A DNA stretch of 64,000 bases from Kluyvera ascorbata_C (GTDB taxonomy: Bacteria; Pseudomonadota; Gammaproteobacteria; Enterobacterales; Enterobacteriaceae), in NCBI RefSeq assembly GCF_044197065.1, contig NZ_JBIQOI010000001.1, forward strand, positions 434,001 through 498,000. The letters are read 5' to 3'. Each line of letters begins with the position of its first letter. Positions within the stretch are counted from its first letter, which is position 1. The position numbers were made by a program, and so were the translations under genes. Below are positions 8,730 through 17,096 of the stretch, piece after piece. The notes beneath the pieces were generated by a model. The model worked only from the letters and a program-made list of their open reading frames with translations. It was not told the origin of the DNA and ran no database searches.

Positions 8730-10523
8730 TTATTGTTGTGTTGTGTGTTCCGGGGTTTCCCGGCAGTCCAGTATTGGGTCGACTATCTGGCGCGTGGTGC
8801 CGTCGGTCAGCCCTAAATCGGTTAAATGTGGCCCGGCGTTACAGGCAAGACAGGTGCCTTCAATCGCTTTAAAGACGCGATACGGCGGCTCCCAGTCGGC
8901 TACCTTAGCGCTCAGGTCGCGCAGGTTACGAAACTCAGCGGCCAGCGTCTCGGCCGGTTTGTCGGAGAGCATCCCGGCAATTGGCATGGCAACGTGTGCC
9001 AGAATGCCGCCATTTTGCGCCAGCGCCATGCCGCCACCGGAGGCGATAAGCTGATTTGCCGCCAGCGCCATATCTTCAGCGTTGCGGCCCAGCACCACCA
9101 GGTTGTGAGAGTCGTGCGAGTAGCTGGTGGCAATCGCGCCGCGCAGCTCACCCCAGCCTTCCAGCAGGGCAATTTGCGGTGTGGCTTCGTGACGGCCGTG
9201 GCGGTGCTTCACCCAGATAAGGCTGAAGCCTGCGGGGATCTCAACCTGCCCATGGAGAATCGTGACGTCGACTTCGCCCCATTGGGTAAAGCGCGCGCCG
9301 CGGATATGGCGCAGGCGGGCGGTACCGTGCTGAATATTGTTGACGCGGAGCGCAAAATTACTGGCCTGAAGCGGGGCGAGTTGCAGGGTATTGCGCGGCG
9401 GTGTTACCCCAACGGCGGCGGTGAGCGCGTTCAGCAGTTTACCGTCGCGCGCAATCTGCCGTCCGGCAACATACACCGCGCGTGCTTCTAATTTTTCCAG
9501 CGAGTCGAATACCACCAGGTCAGCGCGACGCCCGGCGGCAATCAGCCCAAGGTCTTGACGCTGCAGGCGAATAGCGGCGTTCAGGGTGGCGAAACGCAGG
9601 GCATCGGTCGCGGGGAGGCCATGTTCAATCAGCAGGTTCAGCAGGGCAATAATGCCGCCTTTTTCCAGCAGCATGTCCGGCGGCACATCGTCGGTGCAGA
9701 CGGTAATTTGCGAAGAGAGATGCGGCAGGGATTTCAGCGCCTTGACGATGTCCGGCAGCAGGTAAGGGTGCGAGCCGCGAATCTCCAGCGTTAGCCCGGC
9801 GCGCAGCTTTTCCAGCGCATCGTCGGCCGAGGTCAGTTCATGGTCGGAGGTAACGCCAGCGGCCAGATACGCTTGCAGAGCGCTACCGCTCAGCCCGCGA
9901 GCGTGGCCTTCAATCAGCTTGCCGCTGTTGAGCCCCGCCTGCACGATTTCCTGCATCCGGCAACTGCCGTGCAGCACGCCGTGCATATCCATCACTTCCG
10001 CCACGCCGCGCACTTCCGGCCAGCCAAGCATGGTTTCCATTTCGGCACCGGCAAAATCGGCCCCGGACATCTCCAGTCCTGGCGTAGACGGCACGCTTGA
10101 TGGAGCGGCAACCATCACCTGCAGGGGCAGATGGCGGCTGGCTTCTACGGCGTAGCGCACGCCCGCCACGCCCAGCACGTTTGCCAGCTCATGCGGGTCC
10201 CAGAATACGGCGGTGGTGCCCTGCGCCAGCACGATTTCAGCGTAGCGTTCCGGCGGCAGATGCGAACTTTCGAGGTGAACGTGGGTGTCCATCAGGCCGG
10301 GTGAGAGGTAAACGCCGGGCAGAGAGTGACGTTCCAGCGCGTCGCTGCGGCTGCCACGTGGGTGCACGCTGGCAATCATATCGCCAACGATACCGACATC
10401 AGCTTCGCGCACTTCGCCGGTAGCCATATCAACAATAGCGGCATCGGTGAGTAAAAGATCAAACGGGGACTCGCCTCGTGCGGCCTGAACGGCGCGGCGA
10501 CGGATTTCAGCATTGCTGGACAT
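8730..10523 (-). CDS. ade: Adenine deaminase (amidohydrolase family)
   Basis: A protein of 597 residues in the adenine deaminase family, which converts adenine to hypoxanthine plus ammonia. The metal site begins with HVH at 81-83 (LMDTHVHLESSH), followed by WDPHE near 110 and EGHARGLSG near 200. The C-terminal Ade domain carries SYSHDSHNLVVLGRN and the QNGGILAHVAMPIAG stretch. It differs clearly from E. coli AdeD (YicP) at the N-terminus, so it is probably a separate lineage. It is first in an operon with the purine permease and divergent from a LysR gene. Confidence 0.92.
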   Translation of the reverse strand: MSSNAEIRRRAVQAARGESPFDLLLTDAAIVDMATGEVREADVGIVGDMIASVHPRGSRSDALERHSLPGVYLSPGLMDTHVHLESSHLPPERYAEIVLAQGTTAVFWDPHELANVLGVAGVRYAVEASRHLPLQVMVAAPSSVPSTPGLEMSGADFAGAEMETMLGWPEVRGVAEVMDMHGVLHGSCRMQEIVQAGLNSGKLIEGHARGLSGSALQAYLAAGVTSDHELTSADDALEKLRAGLTLEIRGSHPYLLPDIVKALKSLPHLSSQITVCTDDVPPDMLLEKGGIIALLNLLIEHGLPATDALRFATLNAAIRLQRQDLGLIAAGRRADLVVFDSLEKLEARAVYVAGRQIARDGKLLNALTAAVGVTPPRNTLQLAPLQASNFALRVNNIQHGTARLRHIRGARFTQWGEVDVTILHGQVEIPAGFSLIWVKHRHGRHEATPQIALLEGWGELRGAIATSYSHDSHNLVVLGRNAEDMALAANQLIASGGGMALAQNGGILAHVAMPIAGMLSDKPAETLAAEFRNLRDLSAKVADWEPPYRVFKAIEGTCLACNAGPHLTDLGLTDGTTRQIVDPILDCRETPEHTTQQ

Positions 10524-10648
10524 AACAACTCCGGCACAGGGATAATGCGTGCTACTTTAGGGGCAGAGCAAACGGTTGCCCAGATGATTAAATTTATCAC
10601 CTGATAACTTCAGCTTATCCTGCGTGATAGCCACGAGTGAAGCACATC

Positions 10649-11575
10649 ATGACCGATCCCTGGCAGCGATTGCCTGCGCTCTCGCTTAAACAGTTGCAGT
10701 ATTTTGTCACGCTGGCGCAGCTGCGTCACTTTACCGATACCGCGAACCGGCTGGCGATTAGCCAACCGGCGCTGAGCAGCGCCCTGCGCCAGATTGAAAC
10801 GGTGCTGGGCGGTAAGCTGGTTAACCGTACCGCCTCGTCGGTCACGCTCACCGATCTTGGGGCGGCCATATTGCCTCACGCCCAGCGCGTGCTGAGCGTC
10901 GCGCAGATGGCGTTTCACGATATGCAGCAAATTGTTGAAGCGGGCGGTGACGGCACGGTGCGTATCGGGCTGGTGCCGTCGGTGAGTTCGCTGCTGTTTC
11001 CACTGCTGCCTGAGGCACTGTCTCAGGCGTTTCCGCGTCTGCGAGTGGAGTTTCTTGATAGCACCAACGATGCGCTGGCGCGTGACTTGCAAAGCGGGCA
11101 GATTGATTTTGGCGTTGGCGCTATCGACAGTTCGTTGCCAGCGGAGCTCCAGATCTTTCCGCTGCGCGAAGACCCGCTGGTGGCCGTGCTGCATGCAGAC
11201 GACCCGCTGGCAGGCCAGACACATCTGCCGTGGAAGCAGCTGGCTGGGCGCGATATCGCGGTGTTTTCTAAAGGTAACATTCAGCGTCTGGTGGGCGCAT
11301 TAGTTGAGAGCCAGCGTCTGACGCTCAATACCCGCTATCAGGTCGACTATATTGAAACCCTGTACGGGCTGGTGCGCTCACGGTTGGCGGTGGGGCTCCT
11401 CCCGCAGCTGTACACCACGCATTTACAGGATGCGGCGCTGCGGGTTGCGCAGCTTCAGCAACCGGCGTTAACCCGCACCGTTGCGCTGATGCGTGGCCCA
11501 CAGACGCTACCGCCCCTTATCGAAGCCTGTTTCACATTGTTGCTAAAAGAACTCCGCGAAAATCAGACGCTGTGA
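10649..11575 (+). CDS. LysR-family regulator divergent from the adenine deaminase operon
   Basis: A LysR protein of 308 residues from the ATG chosen here; a GTG four codons earlier (10637) is also open. The HTH is ALSLKQLQYFVTLAQLRHF, then NRLAISQPALSSALRQIETV. The effector domain starts at about residue 90 (GTVRIGLVPSVSSLLFPLLP). It resembles the CynR/GltC group. Its divergent position, with about 125 bases between starts, makes it the likely regulator of the adenine deaminase/permease pair, perhaps answering to a purine. That link is inference. Confidence 0.88.
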   Translation: MTDPWQRLPALSLKQLQYFVTLAQLRHFTDTANRLAISQPALSSALRQIETVLGGKLVNRTASSVTLTDLGAAILPHAQRVLSVAQMAFHDMQQIVEAGGDGTVRIGLVPSVSSLLFPLLPEALSQAFPRLRVEFLDSTNDALARDLQSGQIDFGVGAIDSSLPAELQIFPLREDPLVAVLHADDPLAGQTHLPWKQLAGRDIAVFSKGNIQRLVGALVESQRLTLNTRYQVDYIETLYGLVRSRLAVGLLPQLYTTHLQDAALRVAQLQQPALTRTVALMRGPQTLPPLIEACFTLLLKELRENQTL

Positions 11576-11577
11576 TG

Positions 11578-11653
11578 GTAGGCCGGATAAGCGAAGCGCC
11601 ATCCGGCAATATACGCGGGTTCTGCCGGATGGCGCTTCGCTTATCCGGCCTAC
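11578..11653. repeat. BIME: two inverted REP units
   Basis: GTAGGCCGGATAAGCGAAGC...CCGGCA and its inverted copy are separated by 12 bases. They lie between two convergent genes. This is the common enterobacterial REP pair and probably marks transcript 3' ends. Confidence 0.92.
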
Positions 11654-11657
11654 GATA

Positions 11658-12149
11658 TTATTTCTGCGAGACGGTCAACATACCGTTATCGCGACCATGG
11701 GTTTTATTCCAGGATGCGCTTTCAATACCGTTGGCATTCATGCTGACGGAAATAACGTATCCTGCACCATGAATTTCAAAGAAATTGGCGTTAATACGTT
11801 TAACCACCGCTTTCTTACCGTTTACCGTCGCCGAGAAGAAGCCGTTTGACAGGGTGGCTTTCAGCACGTTGGAGGAGAGGGTGGCTTCACGCATAGGGTC
11901 CGCGACGTGCGCGGCCTGCGCATGTTGCTCAACGTCCTTACTGCGAGTCGCGTTCGCCGCGTTGGCGTAGGCCGCCGTCATCGCTGCATTATTAATACTT
12001 TGCTGGCGATTCTGTTCGGATAAATAGCAGGTATCTTTAGATACGCCCTGTGCTTCACATGCCGCCATCCGCTGCGCCGGTGAACTGCAACCAGCCAGAG
12101 CAGCGGAACCAACGAGAACGGCCAATACCATCATTTTTGCTTTCATCAT
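11658..12149 (-). CDS. Putative outer-membrane lipoprotein, function unknown
   Basis: A protein of 163 residues with a lipoprotein signal: hydrophobic VLAVLVGSAALAGC and lipobox LAGC at about 18-21. The residue after Cys is Ser, so sorting to the outer membrane is expected. The N-terminal third has a Cys pair (ACEAQGVSKDTC) and a low-complexity Ala/Asn-rich helix. The C-terminal half (SNGFFSATVNGKKAVVKRIN, then GAGYVISVSMNANGIESASW) looks like a small beta domain. I do not recognise an E. coli orthologue. Two adjacent ATG codons (12149, 12146) are possible starts; AAAGG lies just upstream. Confidence 0.8.
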   Translation of the reverse strand: MMKAKMMVLAVLVGSAALAGCSSPAQRMAACEAQGVSKDTCYLSEQNRQQSINNAAMTAAYANAANATRSKDVEQHAQAAHVADPMREATLSSNVLKATLSNGFFSATVNGKKAVVKRINANFFEIHGAGYVISVSMNANGIESASWNKTHGRDNGMLTVSQK

Positions 12150-12251
12150 TAACCTTTTTCTTTTTTATAAACACACAAGACAAACCGGAAGGATTATTTA
12201 ATCACCTCCGTTATTACCAGTGAAACGTTAGGAATATAAGTGAAGTCTGAA

Positions 12252-12374
12252 TTACTCGTGGTTACAGTCAACGCTTATTGTTGATAGAGTATTATTAATA
12301 ACCGTACCAAGAAGCACGCCCGTTGCCACCAATGCCATAGAGGCAATGGCGTAAGCAAGAATGAGTTTTATCAT
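12252..12374 (-). CDS. Candidate 40-residue single-span membrane microprotein
   Basis: A short open frame of 40 codons. Residues 3-28 are almost wholly hydrophobic (LILAYAIASMALVATGVLLG), with Lys3 before the span and a polar tail ending DCNHE. This fits a one-span inner-membrane microprotein. No good ribosome site is visible, which lowers confidence. It lies 102 bases upstream of the lipoprotein gene on the same strand, in an otherwise empty AT-rich gap. Confidence 0.45.
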   Translation of the reverse strand: MIKLILAYAIASMALVATGVLLGTVINNTLSTISVDCNHE

Positions 12375-12518
12375 CGATTATTTATTTTTATATAACGGCT
12401 ATCATCATTATTGTTTACGTTGTACCAAAAAAGAAAACTGATGCTGCAATGACACGGACATACGATTCTCTTCTTTCGTAACGCAAATCAACTATCAACC
12501 AAGATGACAATATAAATA

Positions 12519-12532
12519 TTGATTTAGATCAT
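12519..12532. promoter_or_regulatory. FNR-box-like palindrome
   Basis: TTGAT-TTAG-ATCAT matches the FNR consensus TTGATNNNNATCAA except for the last base. It lies about 145 bases upstream of the candidate microprotein start. The surrounding DNA (12375-12887) is very AT-rich and shows no convincing gene. A chance match in such DNA is possible. Confidence 0.35.
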
Positions 12533-12887
12533 GCATAGAATGGGAAGTCGAGTGGTCTATTTTAGTAATGATTTTTATTGTTATTTTTCTTTTAAAACAA
12601 TTAGATGCAATGGTTGTTGCTTTGCTGTTGTGAATGATAATTAATCTTGCTAATAAACCATTCTGATAGTTAGTGTATGGAATCTGATGATTTTAATAGT
12701 TTTTATTTTGGATGCGCATTATTTCGTCATAAGACAGTGAGCGAAAATGGCTTTCAAACGAAACCATTACGCTAACGTACAGATTATTCTCAAATCATCA
12801 TTGTTAATTAGTTTTTAAATATTGGTTTGATAATATCATTTACAGCAAGGCGTGCGAAATGTTGAGGAATTAAAATAATAACGATAC

Positions 12888-12909
12888 AAAAAAGAAGCGC
12901 AGTCGCTTC
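12888..12909 (-). terminator. Intrinsic terminator reading leftwards with no gene before it
   Basis: Read on the minus strand: GAAGCG-ACTG-CGCTTC followed by six T. It would end a transcript made from 13100-12910, where I see no protein gene that stops before it. It may mark a small RNA. The rest of 12910-13161 holds only the upstream region of the diguanylate cyclase gene, including a TATAGT at 13115-13120 that could be its -10 box. Confidence 0.6.
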
Positions 12910-13161
12910 ACGTTGCTATTATCGCTACTCCCATAAAACAAATAATTACATGCAGTTATTGTGTGGTTTTTGGGGGCGGTAGCCAGTAAGTTGTCGTGTT
13001 TTCTTGCCAATGAGCAATTCAATTTTAGGGCGTATCTTATCTCCCCACTATATCCCTTGTCGTGATGGTTGCGAACTGCCTTTTTTAGCACGGTGACGGG
13101 GCGCTTTTTGATTGTATAGTGAACTGTGGCTGTACTATATTTAAGCTTTGGTGCAGCGCTA

Positions 13162-14574
13162 ATGGGCGACGATCCTCGAGAGAAGTCGCACTCACTCCTA
13201 TATTCAGGCCCGACTTTCTCTATGGAATCGAATTCTCACGCACCGTTGAGCAGTTTTATCGATCTCATGATGGACGCGGTTTTTGCCGTCGATGCCCATG
13301 CTAATATCATTTTTGCCAGCGCATCCTGCGAACGTATTTTTGGCTATACGCCGAAAGAGCTGGTCGGCAAAAACATGTTTGACCTGATGCTGCCAGAGGA
13401 CCGGGAATTGACCCGAGACTCCATCGTCGACGTCATGGCGGGCCGTCCTCAATTTCATTTTGAAAACCGCTACGTTCACAAAAATGGGCAGACCGTGAAT
13501 ATCATGTGGTCTGCGCGCTGGTCGCCTGCCGATCAGCTGCGTATTGGTGTTGCCCGCGATATCACCGAGCGTAAACGCTCAGAACGGCTGCAATCTGTGT
13601 TGTATGCTATTTCTGAAGCTGCACATACCGCTGAGGATCTGCTCAAGCTATTCCAGCGCATTCATGAGATTGTCGGTACGCTGCTTCCCGCCGATAACTT
13701 TTCGGTCACGCTCTACGATGATGAAACGGGACAACTGAGTTTTCCATATCACGTCGATGAGCATCAGGACACCCCTGCGCCGTTTACCCTGATCCCGGCG
13801 ACGTTTTATGCGGAGGTGATTCACACCGGCCAACCGCTGCTGCTCACGCCTGAGACAATGGCGGGCCGTATGGAAGAGCTGCGTTTTTCTTTTGGTATCA
13901 ATCCATTTTGTTGGCTGGGAGTGCCGCTAAAATCGCATAAAGGCACTATTGGCGCATTGGTACTCAAGAGCTACCCGGGCGGCGTGTGCTACAACGAACG
14001 GGATCAGGAGCTGCTGCAATTTGTGTCGACGCAAATTGCGACGGTGATTGAACGCCAGCAGATGCAGGCCCGATTGCAGCATATGGCACAGTACGATCAG
14101 CTTACCGACCTGCCGAACCGCGGCCTATTGTACGATCGCCTGAAAGCGGCGCTGGCGTCTGCACGACGTGAACAGAGACAACTGGCGCTGCTGTTTATCG
14201 ATCTCGATAAATTTAAACAGGTTAACGACACCCTGGGTCATGGGATGGGCGATCTCCTTCTACAAGAGACCGCGTCGCGTCTGACGCGCTGTATACGTGA
14301 ATCAGATACCGTCGCCCGTATTGGCGGCGATGAGTTTGTGATTTTGCTTCAGGAGCCGTTATTGCCTGAACTGGCGGAGTTAGTCGCCAAAAAGATTGAT
14401 AATGCGTTCCGTCTGCCTTTTAGCCTGGATGGCTATGCGGTGACGGTTGTCCCTAGTATCGGAATTGCTTGTTATCCTGAACATGGTAGTACTGAGCAAC
14501 AGCTTCTCGATTACGCCGACAAGGCGATGTATGTCGCCAAACAGGGTAAAGCGCGGCGGCAGAATTACGGATAA
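13162..14574 (+). CDS. PAS-GAF-GGDEF diguanylate cyclase
   Basis: A cytoplasmic cyclic-di-GMP synthase of 470 residues from this ATG; a second in-frame ATG at 13222 would give 450, and no ribosome site decides between them. Domains in order: PAS (residues about 25-135, VFAVDAHANIIFASASCERI), GAF (about 150-305), then GGDEF (about 320-470). The active-site loop is ARIGGDEFVILLQ. An RESD five residues before GGDEF is an intact inhibitory I-site. No membrane segment and no EAL domain are present. I do not recognise a named E. coli orthologue. Confidence 0.9.
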   Translation: MGDDPREKSHSLLYSGPTFSMESNSHAPLSSFIDLMMDAVFAVDAHANIIFASASCERIFGYTPKELVGKNMFDLMLPEDRELTRDSIVDVMAGRPQFHFENRYVHKNGQTVNIMWSARWSPADQLRIGVARDITERKRSERLQSVLYAISEAAHTAEDLLKLFQRIHEIVGTLLPADNFSVTLYDDETGQLSFPYHVDEHQDTPAPFTLIPATFYAEVIHTGQPLLLTPETMAGRMEELRFSFGINPFCWLGVPLKSHKGTIGALVLKSYPGGVCYNERDQELLQFVSTQIATVIERQQMQARLQHMAQYDQLTDLPNRGLLYDRLKAALASARREQRQLALLFIDLDKFKQVNDTLGHGMGDLLLQETASRLTRCIRESDTVARIGGDEFVILLQEPLLPELAELVAKKIDNAFRLPFSLDGYAVTVVPSIGIACYPEHGSTEQQLLDYADKAMYVAKQGKARRQNYG

Positions 14575-14788
14575 GCCATTGTCCGATCGATGGGGGCGAA
14601 TTATTGCGGGCAGCGATTTTCCATTCGTCATAGTGTTTACTCTTCAGCAATGGCTGGTTGGGTAAAAACCTTCTGCACTTACAGCAGACCGTGGGCTGCG
14701 AGAAAAGCGAAGGGATCATAAAATGCTATTTGCATACGTTTCCCTTATCTTCAGTAGCATATGTCTTTGGTGGGAATGATTGGCCTTG

Positions 14789-14825
14789 AATAAGATAACC
14801 AAGCATAAAACTTGGTTATCTTATT
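14789..14825. terminator. Bidirectional terminator after the diguanylate cyclase region
   Basis: A perfect 15-bp stem AATAAGATAACCAAG with a seven-base loop (CATAAAA) lies between the cyclase gene and the convergent effector/immunity pair. It is AT-rich rather than followed by a plain T-run. Confidence 0.65.
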
Positions 14826-14829
14826 GCCG

Positions 14830-15252
14830 TTAAATGAATGATGGTAAATAGAAAACTGCTAACATCATGAATAGGAAAATAAGGCCAGCGATGGAAAATC
14901 GCACTTTTACACGTAACCAATCGGTGTACTGATTAGGAAGTTCTTTAATGAAACGTATTTGTTCATTATCCATTCCTCGCGTATGGAAAGAGTTTTCCTT
15001 AAAGTACAATGCTTTAATAAAGAATGCGTCACGCATTAATGAGAAAAATACCCCCGCATCCTGATAAATTAAAATCTCTACTGGTCTTACTCCAAACTTT
15101 TCAACAAACAGCGAGCATAGAGTTATGAATTTTCTCTTGGCTAATTTGTCAAAAATCACATAAAAAATATAATTAATGATTCCGAGAATCAAAAAAAATC
15201 CAGCGATTTCAAATCGATGGATCGTCAGAAAATTAATTGCCGAAAACGTCAT
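14830..15252 (-). CDS. Probable membrane immunity protein for the PAAR effector
   Basis: A protein of 140 residues from ATG 15252 (a start at 15267 would add five residues). It has two hydrophobic segments, about residues 14-33 (FEIAGFFLILGIINYIFYVI) and about 117-137 (FSIAGLIFLFMMLAVFYLPS), with a charged cytoplasmic or periplasmic loop between. I know no named family. It overlaps the end of the effector gene by 20 bases, the usual arrangement of toxin-immunity pairs. A membrane immunity protein fits an effector whose C-terminus looks membrane-inserting. Codon use is AT-rich compared with neighbours. Confidence 0.7.
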   Translation of the reverse strand: MTFSAINFLTIHRFEIAGFFLILGIINYIFYVIFDKLAKRKFITLCSLFVEKFGVRPVEILIYQDAGVFFSLMRDAFFIKALYFKENSFHTRGMDNEQIRFIKELPNQYTDWLRVKVRFSIAGLIFLFMMLAVFYLPSFI

Positions 15253-16642
15253 ACAACTTTTCTCCACCTAATTCCCCAATAGCACTTCCCACTGTGCTAC
15301 CTGCGTACCCTAAACCAATACCTGCAATAACGGTACAAACAAGCCCGCCAACACCAGCAGTACCAACGCCGATTGCGACGCATAATGTTATAGCCCCGCC
15401 GCTAGCGAGAACACCGCCACCTGTACCCAAAGCAAAGCTACCAATCTCAGTATACTTTTTCTTAGTACATTCAGCTTCGCGGCCAACAGAACACGCCTCA
15501 TGAATTTCGTTAAGAGAATGGAGCCCGCTAAAACCAATGCCTAAATAACCAGTATAACGCATTGCTTTTACGTATTTAGCTGCCCGTTCAATGTGAGTAG
15601 CATAGCCTTCAATGTCACCGATCCCCGTTTCATTCCATTTGTGGGTAATAGAACTGCTGGAAAGTCCGAGTGCATTTCTTATTTTGGTATACTCTCCGAA
15701 TTTCATAGCCTTATTAAGGAAACTGACTTTGAGTATGGATTCAAGTTCTTTAAATAAATGGCTACGTTTGACATAGAATTGTTCGCCAATCAACGAGCCT
15801 CTTGTTATATAGGTATTCTTATACGTTTCTTGAATCTCGCGGAGTATTTTTTCGATACTCTCAAAGTATTTTCCAACAGGATCAGCAGAAAGGCCAATTC
15901 CAGTATCAGCGTAGCTGGTGAAATTTGCTATGGTAGCGTAGTGTTTGTGGAGTAAATTAGCTTCCTCATGCGTCAATGGGGCCAATGCTGCATCGATTCG
16001 CGCTTTAGCTTGCTGCATGTGTGCAATCTGTTCGTCCTCCTGCTTATCAGGATCGACCAAAAGCAGAATAGAACCGGCCTTGTATTCTTTACCTGCATCA
16101 TTCAATGAGCGGTAAAGTTCGCGTGTCCCTTCTGGCTGACCGCCAGCAAACAGGATGTTTTCGAATAGTTCGGTTGTCGATTGTTCAGGAACTATGCAGA
16201 AACCAGCATCAACACCAGTGCGTTTCTTTTTAGCTGCTTGTGCGTGTTGTTCGGGTTCTTGTTCTCCCGTGCTGAACAGCGTATTTCCCCCTTCACGGAG
16301 AAAGTCGGAGACTTCTTCATGGGAAACCGTGACCCCCACAGCGCTATCATCATAACCAATAAACTCAAAAGCATCAGGAGAAGCAATGAGGCGGTTAGTG
16401 CCAATTGGGCAACCGCATTCAACAACATCATTTTCAAGGCAAACTTGTTTATTTTCAGCGAAAACGTTGAAGCGGTTGGTTTTCCGTATTACGCCGAGAG
16501 TTTTACATTGAGGGCAAAAGGATTCAGAGCCAATAAGGGCAACGAGTCGGCTTTGGCAAAATACGGTCAATGCGCCATTTTCTACGGTTCCACCTGTGGT
16601 TGTTTTATCACCGACGGTAATAACTTTTAGTTTTACAAGCAT
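15233..16642 (-). CDS. PAAR-domain type VI secretion effector with membrane-active C-terminus
   Basis: A protein of 469 residues. Residues 1-90 are a PAAR domain, the sharp tip on the VgrG spike (VITVGDKTTTGGTV, FCPQCKTLGVI, VECGCPIGTNRLIA). Residues about 160-385 are a helical middle region. Residues about 400-469 form a glycine-rich hydrophobic stretch (GTGGGVLASGGAITLCVAIG, then VICTVIAGIGLG-like) typical of pore-forming or membrane-inserting toxins. I infer an antibacterial effector that acts on the inner membrane of neighbours. No VgrG, adaptor or type VI structural gene is near. Base composition is lower in GC than the flanking genes, a sign of transfer. Confidence 0.8.
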   Translation of the reverse strand: MLVKLKVITVGDKTTTGGTVENGALTVFCQSRLVALIGSESFCPQCKTLGVIRKTNRFNVFAENKQVCLENDVVECGCPIGTNRLIASPDAFEFIGYDDSAVGVTVSHEEVSDFLREGGNTLFSTGEQEPEQHAQAAKKKRTGVDAGFCIVPEQSTTELFENILFAGGQPEGTRELYRSLNDAGKEYKAGSILLLVDPDKQEDEQIAHMQQAKARIDAALAPLTHEEANLLHKHYATIANFTSYADTGIGLSADPVGKYFESIEKILREIQETYKNTYITRGSLIGEQFYVKRSHLFKELESILKVSFLNKAMKFGEYTKIRNALGLSSSSITHKWNETGIGDIEGYATHIERAAKYVKAMRYTGYLGIGFSGLHSLNEIHEACSVGREAECTKKKYTEIGSFALGTGGGVLASGGAITLCVAIGVGTAGVGGLVCTVIAGIGLGYAGSTVGSAIGELGGEKLYDVFGN

Positions 16643-16969
16643 AAGTCCATTTACTTGTTGTGGAAATAATTTGAGTGGCTATTTTACAACCAATAATCGG
16701 ATGCACAATAAGTATTAGGCCTAAGTAACACTCTGTTTCGTAACAACCAGTAAAGGCGATTACTCCTCCTCGACGTTACCTTTATCAAAGGTGCTTCTCT
16801 CTTACTGATGCACTTCAGTGCAGAGATAAATCTCTCTATTTTTGTTTCTGGGGGGGAGCAAAAAGGAGTCAGGCGTGTTTTAAGATGAAGAAGCTATACC
16901 CGGGAGGCCGGGCTTGCAACCGCGAGCAACTTCCCCTAATCTGGCAAAAAGTATAGAGATTCTATCTTC

Positions 16970-17053
16970 ATGACTCGGGGTGCCCCATCGCTGATGGGCT
17001 GAGAAAAACCCGTACCACCTGATCTGGATAATGCCAGCGTAGGGAAGTCAGAG
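16970..17053 (+). promoter_or_regulatory. TPP riboswitch (thi box) upstream of thiM
   Basis: The conserved core is complete: CTCGGGGTGCCCC, then GGGCTGAGAAAAACCCGTAC, then CCTGATCTGGATAATGCCAG and GTAGGGAAG. It binds thiamine pyrophosphate and is expected to hide the thiM ribosome site (AGGAG at 17086-17090) when TPP is plentiful. The 16643-16969 gap before it shows an AGAGATAAATCTCT hairpin followed by a T-rich stretch near 16830 but no gene. Confidence 0.96.
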
Positions 17054-17096
17054 GCCGCCAGGTCATTGCTTCTTCGCGTTTTGGCAGGAGCAAACC

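Noticed and set aside
12870..13091. A 73-codon minus-strand frame in the AT-rich gap
   Set aside because: It reads through a clear intrinsic terminator at 12888-12909, so it is unlikely to be translated to its end; I prefer a non-coding transcript.
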